Shown: positions 1 to 6,610, counted from the first letter of the stretch. The stretch: DNA of 7,899 nucleotides from Methylococcaceae bacterium (GCA_030699345.1 JAUYMX010000521.1:1-7899), one strand, 5' to 3'. Numbers and translations: made by a program. The notes: generated by a model not told the origin, from the sequence alone.

Positions 1-56
1 TATCGAAGTACAGGGGTTTTCGAGGCTCCCTATTTTTGACGACTAGGCAAGACCGG

Positions 57-101
57 GTAGGTGCGGATTTATCCGCATAGTGCGAATGAATTCGCACCTA
101 C
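57..101. repeat. REPIN-like double hairpin, copy 1
   Basis: The ends GTAGGTGCG (57-65) and CGCACCTAC (93-101) are inverted repeats of each other. Inside are two adjacent hairpins, TGCGGAT-TT-ATCCGCA and TGCGAAT-GA-ATTCGCA, each with a 7-bp stem. The whole 45 bp therefore reads as two related palindromes in inverted orientation, the layout of REP doublets (REPINs/BIMEs). No transposase is visible in the window. Confidence 0.8.
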
Positions 102-232
102 AGCTTGCCTCACCACGAACGGAACTCCTTGATTTTTAATACACCGTTTGTATTTATGCCCTGTGGGTACTGAGTTTATCGAAGTGCAGGGTTTTTCGAG
201 GCTCCCTATTTTTGACTACTAGGCAAGACCGG

Positions 233-277
233 GTAGGTGCGGATTTATCCGCATAGTGCGAATGAATTCGCACCTAC
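233..277. repeat. REPIN-like double hairpin, copy 2
   Basis: Identical over its length to the palindrome at 57-101 and placed exactly one 176-bp period later. Confidence 0.8.
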
Positions 278-408
278 CGCTTGCTTCACCACGAACGGAA
301 CTCTTTGATTTTTAATACACCGTTCGCATTTATGCCCTGTGAGTGCTGAGTTTATCGAAGTGCAGGGTTTTTCGAGGCTCCCTATTTTTGACGACTAGGC
401 AAGACCGG

Positions 409-453
409 GTAGGTGCGGATTTATCCGCATAGTGCGAATGAATTCGCACCTGC
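409..453. repeat. REPIN-like double hairpin, copy 3
   Basis: Third copy. It differs from the other two by one base in the right arm (CACCTGC instead of CACCTAC), which weakens the outermost pairing only. Confidence 0.78.
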
Positions 454-487
454 AGCTTGCTTCACTACGAACGAAATCAATAAGTTA

Positions 488-528
488 CCGTTCATCCTGA
501 GCTTTGAGCTTGTCGAACAGCCGAAGGA
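488..528. repeat. Short intergenic repeat with TGAGCTTGTCGAA core
   Basis: This stretch carries TTCATCCTGAG, GAGCTTGTCGAACAG and CCGAAGGA, resembling the TTCGACAAGCTCAGG-type intergenic repeat that recurs in many proteobacterial genomes (from memory, not searched). The core TGAGCTTGTCGAA resembles TGAGTTTATCGAA at the joints of the 176-bp units. It starts 1 bp beyond the piuC stop codon, so it would lie in the mRNA 3' end. The pairing potential is modest and no T-tract follows, so I do not call it a terminator. Confidence 0.5.
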
Positions 529-529
529 T

Positions 530-1216
530 TTAATCAGCCTCCGCCCACATCCTTAATAGATTGTGATAGCAGCCGGTTAAATTAACCGCAGGTCTACTGT
601 CGCCTTGGGTATTGCGTAATTCCAAGATCGACATATCCATTTCAAACAATAAGCGGCGGCGTTCGGTTTCGCGCACCATGCTTTCAATCCAAAAAAACGA
701 GGCTACGCGTGCGCCGCGGGTGACCGGTTCCACCCTGTGGAGGCTGGAGCCGGGATACAGCACCATGTCACCGGCCGCCAGTTTGACGCTATGTTCGCCG
801 TAGGTGTCTTCGATAATCAGCTCACCACCATCGTAACTATCGGGATCACTTAAAAATATTGTGGCCGACAAATCAGTACGTACCCGCTGGCCGGTCACCG
901 CGCAGTAGCGAATGGCATTGTCGATATGGTTGCCGAAGGTATTGTGTTCACCTTCATAGCGATTAAACAGCGGCGGAAAGATCCGTTTTGGCAGCGCCGC
1001 CGATAAAAACAGCGCATTCTGATGCAAAGCTTCCAAGATAAGCGCCCGGACCGACTGACATTGCGGAGTCTGCTCCGGCAATTGCAGATTATTTTTTACC
1101 TGCGCCGACTGCGTACCCGCAGTAATGCGGCCGTCTGCCCACGGCGCATCGGTCAGAAGATCCCGGCATTTTTGCAAAGTTTGGCCGGAAAGCAGTTCCG
1201 GGATTTCTATCAACAT
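530..1216 (-). CDS. piuC: PiuC/YbiX-type Fe(II)/2-oxoglutarate-dependent (PKHD-type) hydroxylase
   Basis: The 228-aa product matches the YbiX/PiuC family along its full length (E. coli YbiX is about 225 aa). Family hallmarks are the N-terminal GRITAGTQSAQVKNN segment (29-43), the LFNRYEGEHNTFGNHID stretch (83-99), RTDLSATIFLSDPDSYDGGE (113-132) and the C-terminal YHNLLRMW. The expected iron ligands are H97, D99 (HxD) and H160; R170 fits the 2-oxoglutarate contact. No signal peptide is seen, so the protein is probably cytoplasmic. The start is supported by GGAGGA at 1223-1228, six bases upstream, which overlaps the end of the PepSY gene. piuC homologues commonly sit beside siderophore receptor genes (E. 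coli fiu-ybiX, Pseudomonas piuA-piuC), as here. The substrate is not established; a role in siderophore or iron handling is inferred from context. Confidence 0.93.
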   Translation of the reverse strand: MLIEIPELLSGQTLQKCRDLLTDAPWADGRITAGTQSAQVKNNLQLPEQTPQCQSVRALILEALHQNALFLSAALPKRIFPPLFNRYEGEHNTFGNHIDNAIRYCAVTGQRVRTDLSATIFLSDPDSYDGGELIIEDTYGEHSVKLAAGDMVLYPGSSLHRVEPVTRGARVASFFWIESMVRETERRRLLFEMDMSILELRNTQGDSRPAVNLTGCYHNLLRMWAEAD

Positions 1217-1219
1217 GAC

Positions 1220-1927
1220 TTATCCTCCGATAGCCTGCAACGCGAAAAATACCGCCAAACTCAGCGAACCGAAGCCAAGCCCTGCCGCCGCCAGTCGACG
1301 GCCATGCAATCGTGTCCACAACAAGGTGCCGGTCAAACTCAATACGATCAAACCACCGGCCACCGTGTCGGCCAACAACACCCAGCCCACGCCCAACCCA
1401 GTGCCTTTATGCAGATTGGTCAGCACCGAGAACACATTGCCTTCACCTTGTTTGACGCTGACGAAGGCGTTGCCTTCCCAGTATTCAGCCTGCATCATCC
1501 GCTGGGGATTACGCACATTAATTTGCCAGAGTGGCGGCTGTTGGATCTGGGTGTTATTCCAGGTCACAGTTTTACCAGCTTCGCGACGAGCTCTGGCATG
1601 GTCGGTGTCTATATTTAAGGTTTGTCCCAGCCATGCTGCCATCGCTTTGGGATCGGCAGGGCGGGGTTCCGGCAGCGATAGTTGGATTTCTTTTTGTTCC
1701 ATTTTAGCGGCCGGAATTTTCATGATGTCGCGATGATTAAGCAAGATGCCGGAAAAGCCGAACAACAGCCCCAGCGCTGCTCCCCATAAGCCAATCCAGG
1801 CATGAGTGCGGCGCAACCATTTCAGGAATGCGCCGCGCGACAGCGATTTAGGTAAGAACAAATATCCACCATTGGTTTTGGGCGGGCGGGTGGCTGGCGG
1901 CGATAATTGTTCATAGACAGTTTTCAT
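1220..1927 (-). CDS. PepSY-associated transmembrane protein
   Basis: The 235-aa inner-membrane protein has an N-terminal cytoplasmic stretch (1-40), a first helix at about 43-63 within the family-type motif RRTHAWIGLWGAALGLLFGF, followed by LLNHRD. A periplasmic domain of about 110 residues comes next, then two closely spaced helices at about 181-204 and 211-232. Conserved-looking histidines are H42, H65 and H173 (NLHKG), suitable for heme or metal contact. It is shorter than the 370-500-aa PepSY_TM proteins and resembles the short single-domain type. Such proteins are often encoded beside TonB-dependent siderophore receptors and are suspected of reducing imported ferric siderophores; that role is inferred here. 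Its stop lies 3 nt before piuC, indicating cotranscription. I see no strong ribosome-binding site before its ATG, and no other good start. Confidence 0.85.
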   Translation of the reverse strand: MKTVYEQLSPPATRPPKTNGGYLFLPKSLSRGAFLKWLRRTHAWIGLWGAALGLLFGFSGILLNHRDIMKIPAAKMEQKEIQLSLPEPRPADPKAMAAWLGQTLNIDTDHARARREAGKTVTWNNTQIQQPPLWQINVRNPQRMMQAEYWEGNAFVSVKQGEGNVFSVLTNLHKGTGLGVGWVLLADTVAGGLIVLSLTGTLLWTRLHGRRLAAAGLGFGSLSLAVFFALQAIGG

Positions 1928-2009
1928 GTGTGTAATTTATGATTTTAAGTGTTAATTATTAGGTATTCCCCAGTACGGCTGGCTTTACTCCCGTATGCCG
2001 CGCCGAGCA
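1928..2009. other. AT-rich leader upstream of the PepSY gene
   Basis: This is the left part of a 340-bp gap between the PepSY gene and the receptor gene. It is AT-rich next to the start codon. I find no convincing Fur box, promoter pair or ribosome-binding site here. The rest of the gap is occupied by the hairpin-rich element at 2010-2238. Confidence 0.5.
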
Positions 2010-2238
2010 CCGGTATATTTGCCGGGAATCGTCCGCAGGAGGGCGAAATGGATTTCGCCCGTTGCCAGAGGGGCATGGATGCCCCTTCTGGTAACCCCCG
2101 GCAAATATACCGGAGCGCAGGAAGCAAGCGGCAACCGGGCCGCCTTTTCTTTGAATACTTTCTTTTGGCGGAGCAAAAGAAAGTATTCCGCTTGTCGGTG
2201 CGGGAACCGACATTAAAATAATCTGTCGCGATAGCGAC
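2010..2238. repeat. Hairpin-rich structured intergenic repeat element
   Basis: A 17-bp perfect inverted repeat, CCGGTATATTTGCCGGG at 2010-2026 with its complement at 2097-2113, encloses two side-by-side hairpins. One is GGGCGAAAT-GG-ATTTCGCCC (2041-2060). The other, at 2061-2094, is built on GGGGCAT-GG-ATGCCCC with flanking CCAGA/TCTGG arms and a one-base bulge. This predicts a branched cruciform. Three more hairpins follow: 2153-2188, 2193-2212 (TGTCGGT/ACCGACA) and 2225-2238 (GTCGC/GCGAC). Short ORFs through it in several frames carry no family signal and look like artefacts of the repeat. From memory, elements with the AAAGAAAGTATT and CGGGAACCGACATT segments recur between genes in Methylococcales and other proteobacteria; a genome search would test this. 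Confidence 0.8.
2153..2188. repeat. Perfect 15-bp stem-loop
   Basis: GAATACTTTCTTTTG (2153-2167) pairs perfectly with CAAAAGAAAGTATTC (2174-2188) around a 6-nt loop, GCGGAG. It is the longest simple hairpin in the window. In the receptor-to-PepSY transcript it could stabilise or end the upstream message, but no U-tract follows on the minus strand, so terminator function is not supported. Confidence 0.85.
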
Positions 2239-2267
2239 GCAGTTTCTCAGTATCAAACACAACTGCC

Positions 2268-4463
2268 TCAATACTTAAAATTAACCGACAACTGCCCGGT
2301 AACCGGCGTGCCCGGCAATGCCGAATTCTGCTGGCCGGATTCGTAATAGACGGTATCGGTCAAGTTAAAGACATTCAATTGCACGTCATAATGTTTTTGA
2401 TGATAAGCCAGTACCGCATCCAGCCTGGCGTAACCCGGCAGCACCGCCTCGTTAACATTGTCGGCGTAACGGTCGGTGGCATAAAACACGCCGCCGCCTA
2501 TTTCCCAGTTATCGGTGAGTCGGTAGCTGGTCCAGGCCACACCGCTATGCTCGGGCACATTGGTGGAGGTCATGCCCTGAAACGATTTGGTCAGGCCGCT
2601 GACAGAGCCGACTGCGGAGTTGTTGGACTTGGTAATCTCGGCATTCAGGTAGGCATAAGTCACCGACACATCCCAGCGCGGTAAAATTTCGCCCGCCAGT
2701 CCCAGCTCAAAGCCATCGGTGCGTTGTTCGCCTGCCAATATCTGTAGATTCGGATCGAGCGGTGAGGTGGTGCGGGCGTTGGTTTTTTCCAGCCTGAACA
2801 AGGCGGCGGTGGCAGACAGGCGGTTATCGAAAAAATCCAGCTTGGCGCCGATTTCGTAATTGTGGTTTTGTTCCGGCGGCAGGTTGACGTTATTGGCCGA
2901 CAAACTCAGGCTTTCGGCGGAAGGATTGAAGGATTTACCGTAGCTGAAATAGTAGGACTGCGTCTTGCTTGGCTGCCAGACGATGCCGCCGCGCGGACTC
3001 CATTGGTCGACACTGCTTTCAAAGTTGGCGACACCCAAGCGGTCTTCCTGCTGGGCTTCAAAAACATCGTAGCGGGTACCGGCCAACAGTTTCCACTCGG
3101 GTGAAATTTCGAACTGGTCCAGCACATAACCGGCATAGGTTTGCGCATGCGTCGCGCGGTTGGTAGCCAGCGTGCCGCTAAAATCGCTGGCTAAAATTGC
3201 AGTACTGCGTGCCGATACCGGGTTGAAAATTGAAATGGGGAAAGTGGTGCTCGTGCCATTGGCCCTGAAGGAGTTTTTCGACTTGAAATCGTAGTCTTCC
3301 CAACCGAATTCGCTGCCGAACATCAAGGTATTGTTAAAGCCAAGCAAAGGTTTTTTAAAGACAAAGTCGGTTTGGTTGTAGACGTTTTCCTGGGTATTCA
3401 GCCGTAAGGCCTGGGTACGGTTAATCGTGGCATTCAAACCGCTGCCGGTAGCGGCACCGCTGAACAGATGCGTCAGGTATTTACGCTCATATTCACCGAC
3501 ACGGACACTGTTTTTCACCGAAAAGTCCGAATTAAATCTATGCGTTAGCGCCACGGTGGCAACGTTGACATCGGTGTCCATCAAGCGATTATCGGCAAAA
3601 CCATAAAAGGTGTTGATTGGTACATCGGCGGGCCTGCCTTTGACCATCGGCACGCCGTAATCGAATACGCCTTCTTCCTCTTGGTGCAGCAGATTCAAAG
3701 ACAGGTCGGTATCCGGTGTCAGCTTTAATGCGAACGACGGTGCAATGCCCCAGCGATTGGTTGAATTGTAGTCACGGAACGAACCGGCATCCTGGTACAT
3801 GAAATTGAGTCGTGCAGACAAATCTTTATAGGCTGATTCCGCGTCGAGCGAGGTGCGTTTAAAATCATAAAGACCGTAAGTAAAACCGCCGCTAATACCG
3901 GTTTTACCGGTAGGTTTTTTGGCGACTTGATTGATCACGCCGCCGGTGGCGCCACGACCGAACAGAATTGACGAGGCGCCTTTTAGCACTTCGGCTCTCT
4001 CGATAAAAAAGGTATCGCGATTGTACTGGCCGTTATCCTTGACGCCATCCAGGTACTGATCGGCGCTGGCGGCAAAACCGCGTAAAGTGATCGAGTCGCC
4101 GGTACGTCCGCCTTCACCGGCGGCAATGGTCAGGCCGCTGACGTTCTTCAATGCATCGCGCAAGCTGAAGGCATTTTGCGACTGGATCAATTCCTTTTTA
4201 ACGACGCTGACCGATTGCGGAATATCTCGAAGCGCCATTTCAGTCTTACTGCCGGTGCTGGAAGTCTCAGCTTTGAAACGGTTGGCTTGTTTTTCCCGGT
4301 TGGCTTTGACCTTGACGTCTTTTAGGATGATTTCCTGCCCCTCATTCGCCGTAGGTTCTTCAACCGGCTCGGATGCCATTGCCATGCCGCTCAGTGCTGC
4401 GCCCAGCGGCAACAAAGCCCCCAATCGCCATTTAGCTGTTGTGCTTGAATTATTTTTGGACAT
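2268..4463 (-). CDS. TonB-dependent siderophore receptor (outer membrane)
   Basis: The 731-aa protein has a signal peptide with likely cleavage after AMA (residue 30), then a short linker with a possible TonB box in the region ILKDVKVKA (46-54). The plug domain (about 78-184) contains DIPQSVSVV, ITLRGF, YLDGVKD and ERAEVLKGASSILFGRGATG, all typical of ferric-siderophore receptors. A 22-strand barrel follows and ends in the outer-membrane signature SVNFKY with a terminal aromatic residue. Length is normal for the family, with no frameshift. The nearest types I recognise are the Fiu/PiuA/BfrD-like receptors; the adjacent piuC gene favours a Fiu/PiuA-like, possibly catecholate, ligand, but the ligand cannot be read from sequence alone. 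The ATG has only a weak GGGA at proper distance. It lies 71 bp downstream of exbD, probably in the same Fur-controlled transcript. Confidence 0.93.
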   Translation of the reverse strand: MSKNNSSTTAKWRLGALLPLGAALSGMAMASEPVEEPTANEGQEIILKDVKVKANREKQANRFKAETSSTGSKTEMALRDIPQSVSVVKKELIQSQNAFSLRDALKNVSGLTIAAGEGGRTGDSITLRGFAASADQYLDGVKDNGQYNRDTFFIERAEVLKGASSILFGRGATGGVINQVAKKPTGKTGISGGFTYGLYDFKRTSLDAESAYKDLSARLNFMYQDAGSFRDYNSTNRWGIAPSFALKLTPDTDLSLNLLHQEEEGVFDYGVPMVKGRPADVPINTFYGFADNRLMDTDVNVATVALTHRFNSDFSVKNSVRVGEYERKYLTHLFSGAATGSGLNATINRTQALRLNTQENVYNQTDFVFKKPLLGFNNTLMFGSEFGWEDYDFKSKNSFRANGTSTTFPISIFNPVSARSTAILASDFSGTLATNRATHAQTYAGYVLDQFEISPEWKLLAGTRYDVFEAQQEDRLGVANFESSVDQWSPRGGIVWQPSKTQSYYFSYGKSFNPSAESLSLSANNVNLPPEQNHNYEIGAKLDFFDNRLSATAALFRLEKTNARTTSPLDPNLQILAGEQRTDGFELGLAGEILPRWDVSVTYAYLNAEITKSNNSAVGSVSGLTKSFQGMTSTNVPEHSGVAWTSYRLTDNWEIGGGVFYATDRYADNVNEAVLPGYARLDAVLAYHQKHYDVQLNVFNLTDTVYYESGQQNSALPGTPVTGQLSVNFKY

Positions 4464-4495
4464 ACGTTTCCCACTAGTTAGCTTGAGTAAAAATT

Positions 4496-4532
4496 GTTGG
4501 CTGCCTGGCGGGAAACGCTGGGTGGCTGGTTG
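4496..4532. repeat. Intercistronic GGCTGG-rich motif, copy B (exbD to receptor)
   Basis: The 37-bp segment reads GTTGGCTGCCTGGCGGG, then AAACGCTGGGTGGCTGGTTG. It aligns with the segment at 6549-6590 in the same order (GTTGGCT, CCTGGC, CTGrGTGGCTGGyTG) with a few gaps. It lies 2 nt beyond the exbD stop and about 32 nt before the receptor start. The middle can form only a weak hairpin (GCG/CGC). Confidence 0.6.
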
Positions 4533-4534
4533 AT

Positions 4535-4960
4535 TTATTGTTTGTTAGTTTCAGGTTCGGACACAAAACCGATACGGGTAACGCCTGCTTTGGCGGCATC
4601 GGCCAACGTTTCAGCGATAAGCCGGTACTGCGCAGTTTGGTCTGCCCTGATGTGCAATTCCGGCTGCGGCGACTGACTGGCGATTTGTTGCAGACGTTGT
4701 TGCAGTTCGTCGCGCGACACCGGCGTTTCGTTCCAGAATAACTGCTCGTCAAGTTTTATGGACAAGGCGATATGTTCGGTTTTCTCCGGCTGCGCCTGAT
4801 TACCCGCTTTCGGTAGGTCGATTTTTACCGTGTGCGTCATCATCGGTGCGGTGATCATGAAAATGATCAGCAATACCAGCATCACGTCAATCAGAGGCAC
4901 CATGTTGATTTCCGCAACCGGGTGGGTGTTCTTGCTTTGATCGAAACCGCCGAATGCCAT
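4535..4960 (-). CDS. exbD: Biopolymer transport protein ExbD
   Basis: The 141-aa product is full length for ExbD. It has a short cytoplasmic N-terminus, one transmembrane helix at about 22-42 (INMVPLIDVMLVLLIIFMI) and a periplasmic domain to the C-terminus. D25 in the helix is the essential proton-path aspartate (E. coli ExbD D25). It forms the inner-membrane proton channel with ExbB that drives TonB. The start ATG overlaps the exbB stop codon as TAATG. GGAGG at 4967-4971 is six bases upstream, so translation is probably coupled to exbB. The linked siderophore receptor makes ExbD more likely than the paralogue TolR. Confidence 0.95.
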   Translation of the reverse strand: MAFGGFDQSKNTHPVAEINMVPLIDVMLVLLIIFMITAPMMTHTVKIDLPKAGNQAQPEKTEHIALSIKLDEQLFWNETPVSRDELQQRLQQIASQSPQPELHIRADQTAQYRLIAETLADAAKAGVTRIGFVSEPETNKQ

Positions 4961-5649
4961 TACGCACCTCCGGAGTTAAGCGGCACAGTCGCGCCGGTGG
5001 TGAGGAAGGCGAATAAGTCGTGGGCAAAAGCATCCAGCTTGGCCAGCACCAGCCGGTTAGAGCGAGAACAATCGTTGTAAGCCAGTACCGCTGGAATAGC
5101 GACAGCTAGCCCCAGTCCAGTCATGATCAAGGCTTCACCCACCGGCCCGGCAATTTGATCGAGCGTCCCCAGGCCACCCTGACCAATACCGATCAATGCG
5201 TGGTAAACACCCCAGACGGTGCCGAACAGACCGGCAAACGGTGCGGTACTGGCAATTGACGCTAGCGCAGTCAGACCCCATTCCAGTTGCGCGGTTTCCT
5301 CGTCGATCACACGGCGCATGGCGCGGGTTAAAAACTCCGGGGCGGAACCAGCTTCATGCAGGCGATGCGCGCCATGCGCGGCGTGGTGCCGGGAGGCGGT
5401 CATAGCGTGGTAAGTTAAATGCGCAAACGGTTCGCTGGCAGGGTGTTGATTCAGCGATTGCGCGACATCGTCCAGCGAAGCGGCATCCCAGAAATTGTTT
5501 AAGAAGTGCTCGCTACGGCGGCGCGCCTGTCTGCCTTGCCAAGCCTTGATGACAATAAAATACCAGCTGGCCATCGACATGCTGATCAGCAAGCCAAACA
5601 GGAACAAGCCGACCGTATCGTTTTGTGCCAAAAAATGTTTGAAATCCAT
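4960..5649 (-). CDS. exbB: Biopolymer transport protein ExbB (MotA/TolQ/ExbB family)
   Basis: With the ATG at 5647-5649 the product is 229 aa. It has three membrane helices at about 13-34, 125-147 and 168-191 with a cytoplasmic loop between the first two. The family signature APFAGLFGTVWGV lies in helix 2, and GPVGEALIMTGLGLAVAIPA in helix 3. T144, E172 and T177 keep the spacing of E. coli ExbB T148, E176 and T181, the polar residues of the proton pathway. The frame stays open upstream to 5778, but that longer start would overlap tonB by 125 bp and add a basic, non-conserved segment; the AAGGA at 5657-5661 supports the shorter form. tonB ends 4 nt upstream and exbD overlaps the stop, so the three genes form one translational unit. 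Confidence 0.94.
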   Translation of the reverse strand: MDFKHFLAQNDTVGLFLFGLLISMSMASWYFIVIKAWQGRQARRRSEHFLNNFWDAASLDDVAQSLNQHPASEPFAHLTYHAMTASRHHAAHGAHRLHEAGSAPEFLTRAMRRVIDEETAQLEWGLTALASIASTAPFAGLFGTVWGVYHALIGIGQGGLGTLDQIAGPVGEALIMTGLGLAVAIPAVLAYNDCSRSNRLVLAKLDAFAHDLFAFLTTGATVPLNSGGA

Positions 5650-5653
5650 ACGT

Positions 5654-6523
5654 TTATCCTTCAAGTGAAAATGCAACGGGTACCACAACCCAGGCCGATA
5701 CTTTTTGTTCGCCGCGTTGGGCCGGAACAAATCGCCAATTTTTAACAGTATCCAGCGCAGCCTGATCCAGGCGATCAAAACCGCTGCTTTTACGCAATAC
5801 CACTTGGGCGACCGTACCGTCGGTATTGATCATGGCGCGCAGGAGCACTCGGCCTTGCTCGCTGAGTTCGCGAGAAGCCGGGGGGTAGTCCGGTGCCGGG
5901 TTGTTCAAATAGTCGGCATTGAGATGCGGCAGCGTGACCGGCGCATCGTCGGCACTGCTGTTTGGTGATGCTGATGTCGCGGCAGGTGCCGGATTGGTAA
6001 CAGCAATAGTCGTCGCCGGAACTGGCGGTATTTCTATTGGTTTGGTAATCGTAGCTGTCGTTGCCGTGCTGGAGGTGGCGATGACCGGTTTTGGGGGGAT
6101 AACCGCCACTTTTCGAGGTTGCACCTTGGGTTTGACGGCTGGCTTTACTATTTTCGGGGTTGGTTGCGACGGCGGTTTAACCGGTTCCGCCTGAGATTGT
6201 GAATTGCTAAGCCATTCCACCATGATGGGTTGCGGCGGCGTGACGGCCTCCTGCTTTTCGGTGACCGGTGCCGTGAAAAACCATAGTAGATGCAGTGCCA
6301 GAGTTAGCGAAATACCGAGCAAGGCTTCACGGCGTTTGATGGGGCTGTGGAAATTCGACGTGCGCCGTTTAGCAGGATTGTTTTGGCCAATTGCTAAGCT
6401 GCTTGTGCTATTAGTATTAACGACGGCAAACAATCCGGCGGCTATTTTGCTGCGTGGAATCATCGTGGGATTTTGAGCGGCGGATGCCGGAAAATCCAAT
6501 AATTTAAAAGAATGTACTGACAT
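5654..6523 (-). CDS. tonB: Energy transducer TonB with long N-terminal extension
   Basis: The 289-aa product has an N-terminal region of about 65 residues rich in Ser, Asn and basic residues, then one membrane helix at about 66-86 (LLGISLTLALHLLWFF) with H78 as the likely equivalent of the essential TonB helix histidine. A periplasmic spacer rich in Pro, Lys, Thr and Ala follows (about 95-195). The TonB_C domain (about 205-287) has DYPPASRELSEQGRVLLRAM, the GTV..VVLRKSSGF.RLD core, and NWRFVPA. It links the ExbB-ExbD motor to the TonB box of outer-membrane receptors, presumably the one encoded downstream. I prefer the second of two ATGs (6521-6523) because GAGG at 6531-6534 is seven bases away; the first (6527-6529) would be only two. 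The extension before the helix is longer than in E. coli TonB. Confidence 0.92.
   Translation of the reverse strand: MSVHSFKLLDFPASAAQNPTMIPRSKIAAGLFAVVNTNSTSSLAIGQNNPAKRRTSNFHSPIKRREALLGISLTLALHLLWFFTAPVTEKQEAVTPPQPIMVEWLSNSQSQAEPVKPPSQPTPKIVKPAVKPKVQPRKVAVIPPKPVIATSSTATTATITKPIEIPPVPATTIAVTNPAPAATSASPNSSADDAPVTLPHLNADYLNNPAPDYPPASRELSEQGRVLLRAMINTDGTVAQVVLRKSSGFDRLDQAALDTVKNWRFVPAQRGEQKVSAWVVVPVAFSLEG
5657..5661 (-). promoter_or_regulatory. exbB ribosome-binding site
   Basis: AAGGA on the minus strand lies seven bases before the ATG at 5647-5649 and just upstream of, and running into, the tonB stop codon. It decides the exbB start against the upstream extension. Confidence 0.75.
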
Positions 6524-6530
6524 AGCCATA

Positions 6531-6534
6531 CCTC
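6531..6534 (-). promoter_or_regulatory. tonB ribosome-binding site
   Basis: GAGG (within ACGAGG) is seven bases before the ATG at 6521-6523 and two before the alternative ATG at 6527-6529, favouring the inner start by two codons. Confidence 0.6.
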
Positions 6535-6548
6535 GTGTCTGAGTAAAG

Positions 6549-6590
6549 GTTGGCTGGCTTCCTGGCCCGAACGGGCTGAGTGGCTGGCTG
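6549..6590. repeat. Intercistronic GGCTGG-rich motif, copy A (hemP to tonB)
   Basis: The 42-bp segment begins GTTGGCTGGCTTCCTGGCCC and ends GAGTGGCTGGCTG. It is the counterpart of 4496-4532. In its middle, GCCCG-AA-CGGGC read on either strand gives a 5-bp hairpin. It starts about 25 nt upstream of the tonB start, within the hemP-tonB spacer, and shows no ORF. Confidence 0.6.
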
Positions 6591-6610
6591 TACCGCTGAA
6601 TCGGGTTAAT

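Larger units (their letters stand above)
1..473. repeat. 176-bp tandem repeat array, 2.7 copies visible
   Basis: Three head-to-tail copies start at 1, 177 and 353, each beginning TATCGAAGT. The period is exactly 176 bp. Copies 1 and 2 differ at about 10 of 176 positions by my reading; copies 2 and 3 differ at about 4 over the roughly 121 bp that copy 3 retains. Copy 3 loses similarity after about 473, where unrelated sequence and another short repeat begin. Copy 1 starts at the window edge, so the array may continue leftward. I see no convincing gene in it. Each unit carries a 45-bp double-hairpin palindrome. The array lies downstream of the piuC stop codon, so it is a 3' intergenic array with respect to that gene. 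Confidence 0.93.

Noticed and set aside
1..473. CRISPR array
   Set aside because: The repeated unit is 176 bp with near-identical sequence throughout; there are no short repeats separated by unique spacers and no cas genes.
1022..1736. Two plus-strand ORFs of about 200 codons (1022-1618 and 1125-1736)
   Set aside because: They lie antisense to piuC and the PepSY gene, overlap each other in different frames, and show low-complexity composition without family motifs, while the minus-strand genes are well recognised.
2153..2238. Rho-independent terminator after the receptor gene
   Set aside because: The hairpins are strong, but none is followed by a run of T on the minus strand, so termination is possible but not supported.
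1945..2271. Several short ORFs on both strands in the receptor-PepSY gap
   Set aside because: They run through the inverted repeats, so the frames mirror each other; no domain signal or proper ribosome-binding sites. They are artefacts of the repeat element.
4535..5649. TolQ/TolR rather than ExbB/ExbD
   Set aside because: The pair is linked to tonB, hemP, a siderophore receptor and a Fur box, with no tolA, tolB or pal, so the Exb assignment is far more likely.
5650..5778. Longer exbB start at 5778 giving 272 aa
   Set aside because: It would overlap tonB by 125 bp and add a non-conserved basic segment; the start at 5649 has a well-placed AAGGA and family-like length.
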